Positions 8,774-18,786 of a DNA stretch of 64,000 nt are shown here, one piece after another; the stretch's first letter is position 1; each line of letters starts with the position of its first letter. This stretch comes from Sterolibacterium sp. (lineage in GTDB: Bacteria; Pseudomonadota; Gammaproteobacteria; Burkholderiales; Rhodocyclaceae): assembly GCA_028713555.1 (NCBI GenBank), contig JAQTOA010000002.1, positions 1-64,000 of the forward strand, given 5' to 3'. The notes under the pieces were generated by a model that saw only the letters and a list, made by a program, of their open reading frames with translations, made no database searches and had not been told where the DNA came from. The translations under genes were made by a program, and so were the position numbers.

Positions 8774-9958
8774 TTACTGTCGCTGGTACAGGGTCACCAC
8801 GGTAGCGCCCCCCAAGCCCAGGTTGTGCTGCAATGCGACCTTCACGCCTTCCACCTGACGCGGTCCGGCCTGGCCGCGCAATTGCCACACCAGTTCCGTG
8901 CACTGCGCGAGCCCAGTTGCCCCAAGCGGATGTCCTTTGGACAGCAGCCCGCCGGAGGGGTTGGTCACCACCCGTCCTCCATAGGTGTTGTCGCCGTCCA
9001 GGATGAACTTCTCAGCCGTACCTTCGGGAGTCAAACCCAATGCCTCGTAGGTGAGCAGCTCATTGGAGGTAAAGCAGTCATGCAGTTCGACCACCTTGAT
9101 GTCCTCCGGCCCGATGCCGGCCTGCTCATACACCTGTAGCGCGGCATTGCGCGTCATGTCATAGCCAATTACCTTGCGCATGTCGCCTTCGTCAAAGGTG
9201 CTGCTGCTGTCGGTTGTCATTGCCTGTCCGGCAATCGCCACGCTCTGGTCCAAGCCGTGCTTCTTGGCAAATTCTTCCGAGCACAGCACGGCCGCCGCCG
9301 CGCCGCAGGTCGGCGGGCAGCATTGCAGCCGGGTTAGCGGCGCAAAGACCATCGGTGAAGCCAGCACTTCCTCAAGCGTGATCGGCTCGCGGAATACCGA
9401 ATACGGGTTGTTCGCCGCATGCTTACGCGCCTTGACCGAAATACGCGCAAAGGTTTCGGGGCGCGTGCCAAACAACTCCATGTGTTTCCTGCCGCCACCG
9501 CCAAACAGTTGCGCTGCTCCAGGCAACGCCTCGTCCCGGCCCTGCAGTGCGGCCATGGCGTCGTAGATGTGCTGCGATGAGTCGGGACGATCCGCCCATT
9601 TAGCGCCAATCGCGCCGCGCATCATTTGCTCAAATCCCAACGCCAGGGCGCATTCGGCCTCGCCGCTGGCAACCGCCAAGCGCGCCAGATACAGAGCCGA
9701 GGAACCGGTGGCACAGTTGTTATTGACGTTGAAGATCGGGATCCCCGTCACGCCCACACCATACAGTGCCGCCTGCCCGCTGCAGGAATCTCCATACACG
9801 TAGCCGACATAAGCCTGCTGCACCAGTTGGTAGCTGACGCCGGCATCGTCCAGCGCCGCCTTCGCGGCCTTAGCTCCCATCACGGGGTAGGCCTCGCTCG
9901 CGCCGGGTTTCGAGAACGGAATCATGCCGACTCCCGTGACTAAGACTTTACGACTCAT
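8774..9958 (-). CDS. SCP-x type thiolase / lipid-transfer protein
   Basis: A 394-residue thiolase-fold protein. FNVNNNCATGSSALYLARLA (near residue 80) contains the nucleophilic cysteine; VVELHDCFTSNELLTYEALG and GGLLSKGHPLGATGLAQ are the other active-site blocks of the SCP2/nonspecific lipid-transfer thiolase group. These catalyse thiolytic or aldol-type cleavage of acyl-CoAs including steroid side chains. The ORF track begins 17 codons upstream, but ATG 9958 follows CAGGAGTTATTT and gives the usual MSRKVLVTGVGM start. A DUF35-type partner is not adjacent. It is convergent to the luxE-luxC pair. Confidence 0.85.
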   Translation of the reverse strand: MSRKVLVTGVGMIPFSKPGASEAYPVMGAKAAKAALDDAGVSYQLVQQAYVGYVYGDSCSGQAALYGVGVTGIPIFNVNNNCATGSSALYLARLAVASGEAECALALGFEQMMRGAIGAKWADRPDSSQHIYDAMAALQGRDEALPGAAQLFGGGGRKHMELFGTRPETFARISVKARKHAANNPYSVFREPITLEEVLASPMVFAPLTRLQCCPPTCGAAAAVLCSEEFAKKHGLDQSVAIAGQAMTTDSSSTFDEGDMRKVIGYDMTRNAALQVYEQAGIGPEDIKVVELHDCFTSNELLTYEALGLTPEGTAEKFILDGDNTYGGRVVTNPSGGLLSKGHPLGATGLAQCTELVWQLRGQAGPRQVEGVKVALQHNLGLGGATVVTLYQRQ

Positions 9959-10361
9959 AAAATAACTCCTGATGTTGGAAGGTTGCCGGACGCCATCAAC
10001 GCCGTGCACGCGACGGCCCGCCTAAAAGTCTATCACATCTGCCTGAAGCCATTTCGCCTGCATTGCCCATTCTGACTTGCTCGACGTAAGGATTCGTTCC
10101 CGACAGCCGATGAATCGACGCTCATCATCGAACTGGGGGTATCTGAACAAGTGCACAGACAAATTGCATCGCTCCACTATCATTCCTGGTGGGGATCTAG
10201 TTACAATGGTTTGTCGGGAACAACAATCCCCAAGTCCTTAAGATAAAGGACCAGGGCCTCAAGTAGAGGAGATTTCAAAAACACTGAAGTTGGCCCCGCA
10301 ATACGCGGGGTAGGTCGTGGCCACCAAATCATGTGGTCAATAACGGATGGAGGTTCCGATA
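9959..10361 (+). other. Divergent regulatory region of thiolase and membrane-protein genes
   Basis: About 400 bases without a gene. Its right half (about 10207-10285) is the leader related to copy A at 2.1 kb: conserved GTCCTT-hairpin then AGAGGAGATTTCAAAAA. In this copy the ATG found after the ribosome site in copy A is missing, and no useful frame follows, so it is a leader without its original gene. A small GC hairpin CCCCGC..GCGGGG (about 10293-10310) lies between it and the membrane-protein start. Confidence 0.6.
10230..10255 (+). repeat. 26-bp leader repeat, copy B
   Basis: Exact inverted partner of 2076-2101, 8.1 kb away. The two copies bracket the DUF1214, sulfotransferase, luxE/luxC-like and thiolase genes in opposite orientation, so homologous recombination between them could in principle invert that block. 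Similarity outside the 26 bases shows that it is part of a longer duplicated leader. Confidence 0.85.
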
Positions 10362-11141
10362 ATGGCGATTAATTTTGACGCGTTAGCTTCTTTTCCTTCG
10401 GTGCCTACTCATATGGTGATGCCAACTGAGTTCGCTATGAATTTGACAATCGTGCATGGCATATGCGCAGCGATTGCCTTGATATATGGGCTGCGTTTGG
10501 CATTAATAAATCGCGAACTTATACCGCTGCTGGTAATCTTGGGGGGCGGGGTCGCCGTGCTGGCAGAGCCCATGGTAGATGTGTTTGGCATGTGTTACTG
10601 GACAGAGAACGGTCAGTGGACACTCTTCGAATCCTTTGGCCGAAAGATTCCTGTGATTGGGCTTTTTGGCTACATAGCATTTTTTGGTGGTGCCACATTG
10701 CAGTTTCTTCAACAATTTCGCAATGGCGCCAGTTACTGGCACGTATGGAAGTTGTTTTTGATATGGGCGGTGATTGAAGGCATATCAGAACCGTATCCCA
10801 TCAGTATGGGCGTATGGAGCTATTATGGAGCCCAGCCTTTCAGCCTGTTTTCCTTTCCGTACTGGTGGCCGCCCGTCAACACGGTGGGTGCCTACACCGC
10901 AGCATTCCTGATATACAAGCTCCTGCCGTATCTTACTGGGGTGCGGCAATTGCTCATCGTGCTTGCCGTAATGACGGGAGACATCATGGGAAACGCTGCA
11001 GTTGCATGGCCGGTATGGAGCGCGCTGAACAGCAAGGCTGGCTACGCCGCGACCATTCCAGCAGCCATCCTGACCTTGGTGCTATGCGGAATTGCCATGC
11101 ATTTCTTTGCCAAGCAGGCTGAGCAAAAAAATACCCCATGA
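10362..11141 (+). CDS. Polytopic inner-membrane protein, possibly AveC-spirocyclase-like
   Basis: A 259-residue protein with about seven predicted membrane helices, for example LTIVHGICAAIALIYGLRLA, LIPLLVILGGGVAVLAEPMV and LLIVLAVMTGDIMGNAAVAW. Conserved-looking polar motifs lie within helices: EPMVDVFGMCYW and EGISEPYPISMGVWSYYG. This pattern (about 7 helices with buried E and D) recalls the spirocyclase AveC-like membrane family common in steroid-degrading bacteria, but the assignment is tentative and no reaction is claimed. ATG 10362 follows GGAGG with eight bases; the upstream ATG 10347 overlaps the ribosome site. It stands alone behind leader copy B. Confidence 0.7.
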   Translation: MAINFDALASFPSVPTHMVMPTEFAMNLTIVHGICAAIALIYGLRLALINRELIPLLVILGGGVAVLAEPMVDVFGMCYWTENGQWTLFESFGRKIPVIGLFGYIAFFGGATLQFLQQFRNGASYWHVWKLFLIWAVIEGISEPYPISMGVWSYYGAQPFSLFSFPYWWPPVNTVGAYTAAFLIYKLLPYLTGVRQLLIVLAVMTGDIMGNAAVAWPVWSALNSKAGYAATIPAAILTLVLCGIAMHFFAKQAEQKNTP

Positions 11142-11200
11142 CGAACGACAACTAAAAGGGTAGAGCGCTGGCGGCCGAACTCGGCAACGGATGTGTTGTG

Positions 11201-13234
11201 TTAAAACTCCAGCGGGTCTACGTCCAGATGCCAGCGCAGGTCATGCGGCGTTTTTAGCTTGTACAGTTGCTCGGCCCAAGTGGTCAGGAAGACTTGCAGC
11301 GCCGGCCGGTTGGTGGATTCCGCCAGCAGTTGGGCACGTTCCAGCGCCATGACACGGTATAAGCGCATCGGTACCGGGTCGTAGATGCTCACGCCTTCGG
11401 GCAAGAGTGTTCGCGCCAATTCGGCAGCCATCTTGAGGAAAGTTATGGCAGCCTCAAGATGCTTCGCTTCGGCGCGCAGCAGTGCCTGGAAGGTGAACGG
11501 CGGAAAGCCCGCTGCGCGGCGTTCATCGAGTTGGGTCGCAGCGAAACGCGCATAGTCGTGTGTCAGCAAGGCCTGATACAGCGGGTGCGCCGGGTACTCG
11601 GTCTGGATCAGCACTTCGCCGGGCAACGCTGCGCGCCCACTGCGCCCACCAACCTGCAGCAACTGGCTGAACAAGCGTTCCGGGGCACGGAAATCGGCGG
11701 CAAACAGCGCCGCATCGGCGCCGACCACGCCAACCAACGTGAGCAGGGGGAAATCGTGGCCCTTGGCGAGCATCTGGGTGCCGATCAGAATATCGGCGCG
11801 TCCGCCATGTATGATTTCCAGGATCGCCTGCCACTTGGCCGGGGTGCTCGCCGAGTCGCGGTCGACACGCAGCAGTCGCGCAGCAGGAAAGCGCGCGGCG
11901 AAGTTTTCTTCAAGCCGCTGGGTACCGCGGCCAAAAGGATGAATGTCGAGATTGCCGCAGCCTGGACAACTCTTCGGGATCGATTCTTCAATGCCACAGA
12001 GATGGCAGCGCAGGCGCCGGTCGGCGAGATGCACCACCAGATTCGCCGCGCAGCGCCGGCAGCGACTGATCCAGCCACAGGCCGGACAGGCCAGCACCGG
12101 CGCATAGCCGCGCCGGTTGAGAAAGATCAGGCTCTGCTCGCCGCGTTCCAGCCGTATGGCAATGGCGGCCAGCAACGCCGCGCTCATGCCGTCTTGCAGT
12201 TTCTCGCGCCGCGTATCGATGCAGCGCACCACGGGCGGCGCTGCGGCGACGGCACGCCGCGACAGTTCCAACAAGCGGTAACGGCCGCCGTCCTGGCGCG
12301 CCTGGTGGAAAGTTTCCAATGAAGGAGTAGCCGAGCCCAGCACGATCGGTACACCGCATTGATGGGCGCGCCACACCGCGACATCACGGGCCGAGTAACG
12401 CAGACCTTCCTGCTGCTTGAAAGAGGCGTCATGCTCCTCGTCGACGACAATCAGGCCGAGCCGCGACAAAGGAGTGAACACTGACAGACGTGTGCCGAGG
12501 ACAATGTCGACTTGCCCTTCGAGAGCGTCCACAAAGCCCCGCGCGCGTGCCGCCTCGGCCATGCCGCTATGCGCCGAAACCACCCGGGCGTTAGGGAAAC
12601 GCGTGGCGACGCGCCCCTCCAGTTGCGGCGTCAGGGCAATCTCCGGCACCAGCATCAGGGCTTGTCTGCCCTGTGCCAGGGTCTGCTCGATCAGCCGCAG
12701 ATACACTTCTGTCTTGCCGCTGCCGGTAATGCCATGCAGCAGGAAGGCCGCATAGCGGCCGAAGCTGGCGGCTATTTCGGTGACCGCCCTGGCTTGCTCG
12801 GGTAACAGTTTGGGCAGAATGGGCAGGGGATAACCTCCTTCCCCACCCAATTCGACGCTGGCCGCGCCGCGCTTCTTTCCCTCTGCGACAGATTGCGCTT
12901 TACGGCGAGGCAACTTGCCGCGCCGCAAATGAGGCGGCAACGCCATGGCCATGACCTCGCCGAGCGGACGCTGATAGTAACAGCTGCAAAATTCAGTCAG
13001 CGCCAGCCAATCACTTGGCAGTGACGGCAGCCCACGCAAAATCTCCCCCGCTAGTTTGAGCTTGTCAGGCGCCTGTTCGCTGGTCGCAACCAGTGCGACG
13101 ATGACGCCAATCTTTTCACGATTGCCAAAAGGCACCCGCACACAGCGTCCGATATCTTCAGGCAGAGCATCGTCCGAACTGTAATCGAACAAACGCGGCA
13201 ACGGAATATCGAGAGCGACACGCAGGATAGTCAT
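11201..13234 (-). CDS. priA: Primosomal protein N' (replication restart helicase PriA)
   Basis: A 677-residue superfamily-2 DNA helicase that reloads the replisome at stalled forks. The N-terminal 3'-DNA-binding domain is followed by Walker A FLLHGITGSGKTEVYLRLIE (about 163-182), DEEHD (Walker B, near 268), the zinc-binding cysteines CPACGWISRCRRC..CHLCG..CPGCGN (about 385-425), and the helicase motif LIGTQMLAKGHDFPLLTLVG. Somewhat shorter than E. coli PriA (about 730) but complete in motifs. It lies downstream of hemE on the same strand, a frequent Rhodocyclales arrangement. Confidence 0.95.
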   Translation of the reverse strand: MTILRVALDIPLPRLFDYSSDDALPEDIGRCVRVPFGNREKIGVIVALVATSEQAPDKLKLAGEILRGLPSLPSDWLALTEFCSCYYQRPLGEVMAMALPPHLRRGKLPRRKAQSVAEGKKRGAASVELGGEGGYPLPILPKLLPEQARAVTEIAASFGRYAAFLLHGITGSGKTEVYLRLIEQTLAQGRQALMLVPEIALTPQLEGRVATRFPNARVVSAHSGMAEAARARGFVDALEGQVDIVLGTRLSVFTPLSRLGLIVVDEEHDASFKQQEGLRYSARDVAVWRAHQCGVPIVLGSATPSLETFHQARQDGGRYRLLELSRRAVAAAPPVVRCIDTRREKLQDGMSAALLAAIAIRLERGEQSLIFLNRRGYAPVLACPACGWISRCRRCAANLVVHLADRRLRCHLCGIEESIPKSCPGCGNLDIHPFGRGTQRLEENFAARFPAARLLRVDRDSASTPAKWQAILEIIHGGRADILIGTQMLAKGHDFPLLTLVGVVGADAALFAADFRAPERLFSQLLQVGGRSGRAALPGEVLIQTEYPAHPLYQALLTHDYARFAATQLDERRAAGFPPFTFQALLRAEAKHLEAAITFLKMAAELARTLLPEGVSIYDPVPMRLYRVMALERAQLLAESTNRPALQVFLTTWAEQLYKLKTPHDLRWHLDVDPLEF

Positions 13235-13635
13235 GCGATCAAAAACTTACCAGGAAGTCGTCGACATCACATTTGTTTTATCAGCTAATCTATTGCCGTT
13301 AAAGGGGAATATGGTTACCCACGTCCCCTGTGGATAGATTTGTGAGCAATTACCCAGATAATTGAGGAATTCCCTAACAGGTTAAAGGATCTGTTGCCTC
13401 AACGACATTTGAGTTTGTTAATATTCATTAAAAATCAATCATATGCCAAAAAGACAAAAAATTAACGGCAAACCTATCTGTTTTTCATGGTCTTACGTAC
13501 ATCTGTGCATAAGTCACGAGCTTGCGAGTATGCGAGCAGCAATTTCAAAGACTCGCCGGATCTCTTGCGGCCGGAAGAAATTATGTTGAGTGAGCACTAA
13601 CACCTGAACAAAAACAAGATCGCTCACTGTGCTAA
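13235..13635. other. Intergenic region between hemE and priA
   Basis: About 400 AT-rich bases with no plausible gene. It contains a DnaA-box-like TGTGGATAG (near 13330), an inverted repeat AGTGAGC (13589-13595) / GCTCACT (13622-13628) just past the hemE stop, and a ten-base palindrome GCTAATTAGC across the hemE stop. The priA promoter must lie here on the minus strand. Confidence 0.4.
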
Positions 13636-14712
13636 TTAGCAGCGCAGCAATTGTCGGCTGTATTCATGCACCGTGTTTACCAGGACCGATACATTCTGCG
13701 GCGGCGTAAATTGCGAAATGCCGTGGCCAAGATTAAATACATGGCCGCCACCAGGACCGGCAGCATGAAAGTCGTCGAGTACCCGTTTGGTTTCTTTGGC
13801 GATCACTTCAGGCGAAGCGAATAAGCACATCGGATCAAGGTTGCCTTGCAACGCCACTTTGTCTGCGGTGCGGCGCCGGGATTCAGCCAGACTCGATGTC
13901 CAGTCGAGGCCGACCGCATCGCAACCGATACTGGCGATATCCTCCAGCCATTGGCCGCCACCCTTGGTGAAAACAATGCTCGGCACGCGCTCGCCATCAT
14001 GTTCCTTGAGTAGTCCGGCGACAATAAGCTGCAGGTAGGCCAGCGAGAATTCGCGGTAACCGCGGTGCGAAAGACTGCCGCCCCAAGTATCGAAAATCAT
14101 CACTGCCTGGGCACCGGCTTCGATCTGCGCATTGAGATAGCCGGTCACCGACTGGGCCGTCACCTTGAGTATGTGATGGAGCAGATCAGGTCTTTCATAG
14201 AGCATGGTCTTGACGCGGCGGAAATCATCAGAGGCGCCGCCTTCGATCATGTAACAGGCCAGGGTAAATGGACTGCCGGAGAAGCCGATCAGCGGCACGG
14301 AGTTATCCAGCGCTTTGCGGATCTCGGTCACTGCGTCCATCACGTAGCGCAAGTGGTCATAAGGATCTGGCGTGGCCAAGGCACGGATTTCCCATTCCTC
14401 GCGTAATGGCCGCTCGAACCTGGGACCTTCGCCTTCGGCGAAATACAGGCCAAGACCCATGGCGTCGGGAATGGTCAGAATGTCCGAGAACAGGATGGCG
14501 GCATCCAACTCGTAGCGCGCCAGCGGTTGCATCGTCACTTCGCAAGCCAAGTTGGGTGACTTGCATAAATTCAGGAAATTACCGGCGCGACGACGCGTTT
14601 CGCAATACTCGGGCAAGTAGCGCCCGGCTTGACGCATCAGCCAGACCGGAGTGTATTCGACCGGCTCGCGCAACAGGGCACGCAAAAAAGTATCGTTCTT
14701 GGGACGGGTCAT
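13636..14712 (-). CDS. hemE: Uroporphyrinogen decarboxylase
   Basis: 358 residues, full length for the family. Decarboxylates the four acetate side chains of uroporphyrinogen III to give coproporphyrinogen III in haem synthesis. The N-terminal signature [19 protein letters not shown] (about 18-36) is diagnostic; [20 protein letters not shown] holds the catalytic aspartate region, and [18 protein letters not shown] and [16 protein letters not shown] complete the conserved blocks. Core gene, preceded on its strand by the ntrYX-like operon. Confidence 0.97.
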   Translation of the reverse strand: MTRPKNDTFLRALLREPVEYTPVWLMRQAGRYLPEYCETRRRAGNFLNLCKSPNLACEVTMQPLARYELDAAILFSDILTIPDAMGLGLYFAEGEGPRFERPLREEWEIRALATPDPYDHLRYVMDAVTEIRKALDNSVPLIGFSGSPFTLACYMIEGGASDDFRRVKTMLYERPDLLHHILKVTAQSVTGYLNAQIEAGAQAVMIFDTWGGSLSHRGYREFSLAYLQLIVAGLLKEHDGERVPSIVFTKGGGQWLEDIASIGCDAVGLDWTSSLAESRRRTADKVALQGNLDPMCLFASPEVIAKETKRVLDDFHAAGPGGGHVFNLGHGISQFTPPQNVSVLVNTVHEYSRQLLRC

Positions 14713-14756
14713 GGCGGCAGAGCAGCGCAGAATTTGAATGGCCGTATTTTACGCCT

Positions 14757-16016
14757 TTATGCCTCACCTTCGTCCTTCTTGCCGGAGCGCAGACCGAGAT
14801 CCTTAAGCTTGCGATAGAGATGGGTGCGTTCCAGACCGGCTTTTTCCGCCAGCCGTGTCATATTGCCGCCGTCAAGCCGCAAGTGGTGTTCGAAATAGAT
14901 GCGCTCGAAAACTTCACGCGCCTCACGCAAGGGCAATCTCATAACTTCCGCCGGCAGATTGATCAAAGTCATGGAGGAACCCACCATGGCAAGTCGGCTG
15001 GCTACATCCTCGGCATCGATTTCTTCTTCCAGAGCGGAAAGCGCCAGCGACTTCACCGCGCTTCTCAACTCACCATAACCACCCGGCCAAGCGTACTGAC
15101 GCAATGCATTGAGTGCCGCAGTGGAAAAACGGCGCGGCACCATCCCGTGTAACTCAGTCAGTTGCGTCAGCAACTGATTGGCAATCACTGGAACCTCATC
15201 GCGCAGTTCCGCCAGCGACGGCACATTCAGCCAGATGTCCGACAAACGCGTCAGCAGTGCTTCTTCCCACCCCAACTCAAGTAAAGTCGCGGTATCGTGG
15301 ACCGTGGCGACGATCAGACGCAGACCGAACTTCTCCAGCCGATCAAGGGCAAACAGCAGATTCTTCTGCTGCAAACGGGAAAGCCGGCCCAGTTCCTCGA
15401 CGTACAGCACACCCCCGCTCGCCGCTTGCAAGACTTCAATAGTCAACGGAGTACTGTCCAGTGCGAGATCAGCCCAAACCTTACCTGGCAAGTGCAGGGT
15501 ACGGGCTGCCAGTTCCACAATTCCGCCGTGGGTCGTCTTGAGCATCACGGCGCGACTCTTATCTGCGACTTGATCGAGCCTTTTCCTGAGGTCGCGGAGT
15601 GGAACCGATCGGGGAAAAGCGGCCAGTGTCAAGGCGCTGCCCACAGGCACCGAGGTTTTGGCCAGCGCACGTTTCACCGCGCTAAGCAGTTTTTGCAGCG
15701 CGATGGGCTTCTCGAGAAAATCGAGCGCGCCGATCCGCGTGGCCTCCACCGCGGTGTCGATGGTTCCGTGTCCCGACATCATGATGACCGGCATGGTCAG
15801 CTGACCACCGCTGGACCATTCCTTGAGCAAGGTGATGCCATCGGTATCGGGCATCCAGATATCCAGCAATACCAGGTCGGGCCGCGCTGCAGCACGTGCC
15901 ATTCGAGCTGCAGCGGCGTTTTCTGCAAGCCGTACTTGGTGGCCCTCATCGCTAAGAATTTCCGAGAGCAACTCGCGAATTCCCATTTCATCGTCTACTA
16001 CGAGTATTTGTGCCAT
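14757..16016 (-). CDS. NtrX-like response regulator with degenerate AAA+ domain
   Basis: A 419-residue regulator paired with the NtrY-like kinase immediately upstream (17 bases). Receiver domain residues 1-120 with phospho-acceptor D52 in LVLLDIWMPDTDG and the MSGHGT..EKP signature. The central region resembles a sigma54 AAA+ domain in length and later motifs (GGVLYVEELGRL, DEVPVIANQLL, YAWPGGYGELRSAVKSLAL) but lacks the Walker A GESGTGKE loop and GAFTGA, and Walker B has VEE in place of DE. The C-terminal Fis-type HTH (GGNMTRLAEKAGLERTHLYR) is intact. It therefore should bind DNA but not hydrolyse ATP or remodel sigma54 holoenzyme. Confidence 0.85.
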   Translation of the reverse strand: MAQILVVDDEMGIRELLSEILSDEGHQVRLAENAAAARMARAAARPDLVLLDIWMPDTDGITLLKEWSSGGQLTMPVIMMSGHGTIDTAVEATRIGALDFLEKPIALQKLLSAVKRALAKTSVPVGSALTLAAFPRSVPLRDLRKRLDQVADKSRAVMLKTTHGGIVELAARTLHLPGKVWADLALDSTPLTIEVLQAASGGVLYVEELGRLSRLQQKNLLFALDRLEKFGLRLIVATVHDTATLLELGWEEALLTRLSDIWLNVPSLAELRDEVPVIANQLLTQLTELHGMVPRRFSTAALNALRQYAWPGGYGELRSAVKSLALSALEEEIDAEDVASRLAMVGSSMTLINLPAEVMRLPLREAREVFERIYFEHHLRLDGGNMTRLAEKAGLERTHLYRKLKDLGLRSGKKDEGEA

Positions 16017-16033
16017 AGTCCCAGTTCATTCAA

Positions 16034-18181
16034 TCATGCCGCCAGAGGCAGCCTTATCGTTACCTCGGCACCACGCGGTTGGCGGTTGGCGATGCGGATA
16101 TCGCCATGGTGCTCATCCACAATCTTCCTGACAATAGCCAGACCCAAGCCGCTGCCTTTGGCCTTGGTGGTGACATAAGGCTCGAAGGCATGCGCCAGAA
16201 TTTGCGCCGGAAAGCCGATCCCATTGTCTCTGATCGTCAGCAGTATCCCCCCGTTCCTTTCCGTACGCTGGGTGGCGATCAGGATTTCCGGCCGGACTTC
16301 GGCGCCGGATGCATCTTCCATCGCTTCTTCGGCGTTGGTCAGCAAGTTGTGAATCACCTGCCGAAGCTGGGCGGCATCTCCCGACACACGCGGCAAGTCC
16401 CGCGTCAACTCGGTTGCAAAGTGGGCGCTCGAATTTTCGTAGAGCCCCAATATTTCCACTATCAGGGCGTTCAAGTCGAGCGGCTGCAACTGTGCTGGCG
16501 GCGTGCGGGCATAATCGCGAAAGGCATTAACCATGCTTTTCATGGCTTCGACCTGATTGACGATAGTCTCTGTCGCGCGACTCAGCATCGCCTTGGCGCC
16601 CGGATCGAGCTTGTCGGCCAGTTTCTGTTGCAGGCGCTCGGCGGAGAGCTGGATCGGCGTCAGCGGATTCTTGATTTCGTGCGCCAGGCGACGCGCCACC
16701 TCACCCCAAGCAGCGGAACGCTGCGCGGCGATAAGTTGCGTGATGTCGTCGAAAACCACCACAAAACCACCGCCTCCCGCCTGAGGCAAGGTTGAGCCAC
16801 GCAGCAGCAATACCTGGGTTGAGCCGGCGCCGTCGTCAATCTCAATCTGGCGCTGCCATTCCCTGCCCTGCTCACCTTGCGCAACGCTGCCGTCAAACCC
16901 GGCGTGGATTGCCTCTTTAAAGGTCGCGTGTCCCGGCCAGTCATCCAGCGGCATTCCTTCCAGCGTAACGAGAGCATCACCGAGAATGGTGCTGGCGCCG
17001 CGATTGGTGGCGCGCAACACGAAACCATTGTCGAAGGCCAGCACGCCGGTGGAGAGGTTGGCCAGCACGCTTTCGAGGTAGGCGCGCGCCGCTTCGACTT
17101 CGCCGCGATGCCGTTCGGTTTCGCGCCGCGCCTCGTCGAGTTGGCGTGTCATCCGGTTGAAAGATTGCGTCAGGACGCCCAACTCATCGTGTGTTTCCAG
17201 CGCCGCGCGCGGCGTGAAGTCGCCGGCCGCTACCGCGCGCGTGCCTTCGGCGAGAATCAGCAATGGTGCGGCCAGGCGCTTTGCCAGGAAGAAAGCCAGA
17301 GCGATCGCAGCGAACAGCGCCAGCAGCAGGGTCAAGGTCAAGGTCAGAGTGTAGATGTGCTTTAAACCCTGACGGCCGAGGGACAACTCTTGATAATCAC
17401 GATACGCCGCCTCGACGCTGGCTGCGCTCTTGGCGATCGCCGGAGGTACGGATTGAGTCAGTTGCAGCACGCGCGCCTCCATCGTCAACTCGCTACCCGT
17501 TACCGGCACCAGCACTCGCAAGATCAAGCCTGCTGTGGCATCGCCTTCCACCTGCGACAAGCCGCGATTCTGGCGCCCTTGGCGTAATTGTACGGTGCTA
17601 GGCACATCAGGAAGCAGTTTGTCGAAGTCGCCCAAACTGCTTGCCAACACCCGGCCTGAGCTGGACAGCAAAGTAGCTGTTTGCGCGCCCGCCTGCTCGC
17701 GCAACCGGTTTAGCTTGGTTGCCAGAGCCACTTTGCCGTCGTTGCTGTCGCCCAGTTCGATCGCCATGTCGCGTGCTTTGGCGGTCAACTCGGCAAGTTG
17801 TCCATCCAGGACATTGCGGCCGAGATTGAGTCCACCTTCAAGCGCGTTATCAACCCGCACGTCGAACCAAGATTCAATGCTACTCATTGCGAATTGCAGC
17901 GATACGCCATACACCAGCGCTCCCGGCAGCACCGCCATCAACGCCAACATCAGCAGCAAACGTGACTTCAGGCGCGAGCCGAACACACCCTGGCGGTATT
18001 CGCGCCACATGATGCGCAACTGCACGATAACCAGCGCCAGCAAAGCCACCACGACCACCAGGTTCAATCCCAGCAGCAACGGATAGCTGTCAGCAAAAAG
18101 CGCTGTGTTGGCACTGGCCGAAGCCAGTAGGAACAGCAGGATTGCACTGATCGCGGCGGCGATGATGGCCAGGATCTTCAT
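16034..18181 (-). CDS. ntrY: NtrY-like membrane sensor histidine kinase
   Basis: 715 residues. Membrane helices at about 5-25, 35-57, 75-97 and 280-305 enclose a periplasmic region; then HAMP ([20 protein letters not shown]), PAS ([20 protein letters not shown]), HisKA with phospho-acceptor histidine in [20 protein letters not shown], and HATPase_c ([37 protein letters not shown]). Its start codon overlaps the DUF4390 stop, and ntrX follows, so the three are one operon. NtrY senses redox or nitrogen status in relatives; the signal here is not visible. Confidence 0.9.
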   Translation of the reverse strand: MKILAIIAAAISAILLFLLASASANTALFADSYPLLLGLNLVVVVALLALVIVQLRIMWREYRQGVFGSRLKSRLLLMLALMAVLPGALVYGVSLQFAMSSIESWFDVRVDNALEGGLNLGRNVLDGQLAELTAKARDMAIELGDSNDGKVALATKLNRLREQAGAQTATLLSSSGRVLASSLGDFDKLLPDVPSTVQLRQGRQNRGLSQVEGDATAGLILRVLVPVTGSELTMEARVLQLTQSVPPAIAKSAASVEAAYRDYQELSLGRQGLKHIYTLTLTLTLLLALFAAIALAFFLAKRLAAPLLILAEGTRAVAAGDFTPRAALETHDELGVLTQSFNRMTRQLDEARRETERHRGEVEAARAYLESVLANLSTGVLAFDNGFVLRATNRGASTILGDALVTLEGMPLDDWPGHATFKEAIHAGFDGSVAQGEQGREWQRQIEIDDGAGSTQVLLLRGSTLPQAGGGGFVVVFDDITQLIAAQRSAAWGEVARRLAHEIKNPLTPIQLSAERLQQKLADKLDPGAKAMLSRATETIVNQVEAMKSMVNAFRDYARTPPAQLQPLDLNALIVEILGLYENSSAHFATELTRDLPRVSGDAAQLRQVIHNLLTNAEEAMEDASGAEVRPEILIATQRTERNGGILLTIRDNGIGFPAQILAHAFEPYVTTKAKGSGLGLAIVRKIVDEHHGDIRIANRQPRGAEVTIRLPLAA

Positions 18182-18786
18182 TTTGGCTCGCGCTCCGTCG
18201 CAACCGCAGGCGTGGGCACATTCGTAGGTATGAACTGCCAGCGCAACACTTTTGCTTCTATCTGCCAGTCCCGGTTGGCAATGGCATCAACCTGCAAGGG
18301 TTTGGGAAGTTGTTGCCGATCCAGCGCCAGACGCAAGGCAACCTGGTAGGTTTCTCCGACTTTCAACAGATTCCTGTCGGCAACCGGTAGCGCAGCAACG
18401 CGTCCCAGCATGCGCAACGCATCTCCCAAGCTGGCGAAATTCTGGTGCAAGGTGCCGTCCCGGGAAAGCCGGTACTGGCGCGTCAGCGGAATATAGGCCA
18501 GGCGGTAATTTAGACTGCGGCCAGCAATGTGTTCATTCGGCCAGTACCAGCGGTTGCGGGTGATGTCCAGTTCGAGCACGAAATAAAGTGGAACACCGCG
18601 TGAAATGGCATCTTCGAAATGGCCACCGAGATCGATGCCAAATTCAGAGGAAAGGACATAAGCTTCTTCGCCAGACGACAGCTTGGCCGAGATCGGCTCA
18701 ATGGTTCCGGCCCAAGTTGTCCGGCTCAAGACGAGCAGTCCAACCAAGGCAAAAGCCAACAGTAATCGTAGCGCAGGTTTAGTCAC
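18178..18786 (-). CDS. DUF4390 domain-containing exported protein
   Basis: About 202 residues with an N-terminal hydrophobic export signal ([21 protein letters not shown]) and a beta-rich remainder including [19 protein letters not shown]-like and [20 protein letters not shown] segments typical of DUF4390. Function unknown; the family is regularly encoded between rsmB and ntrY in beta- and gammaproteobacteria. The ORF track starts at 18819, inside rsmB; the GTG at 18786, overlapping the rsmB stop by eight bases, is a better coupled start. Ends in a 4-base overlap with ntrY. Confidence 0.75.
   Translation of the reverse strand: MTKPALRLLLAFALVGLLVLSRTTWAGTIEPISAKLSSGEEAYVLSSEFGIDLGGHFEDAISRGVPLYFVLELDITRNRWYWPNEHIAGRSLNYRLAYIPLTRQYRLSRDGTLHQNFASLGDALRMLGRVAALPVADRNLLKVGETYQVALRLALDRQQLPKPLQVDAIANRDWQIEAKVLRWQFIPTNVPTPAVATEREPK

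Noticed and set aside
13320-13345. TGTGGATAG as a replication origin or DnaA box cluster
   Set aside because: A single imperfect box with no dnaA, dnaN or AT-rich unwinding repeats nearby.
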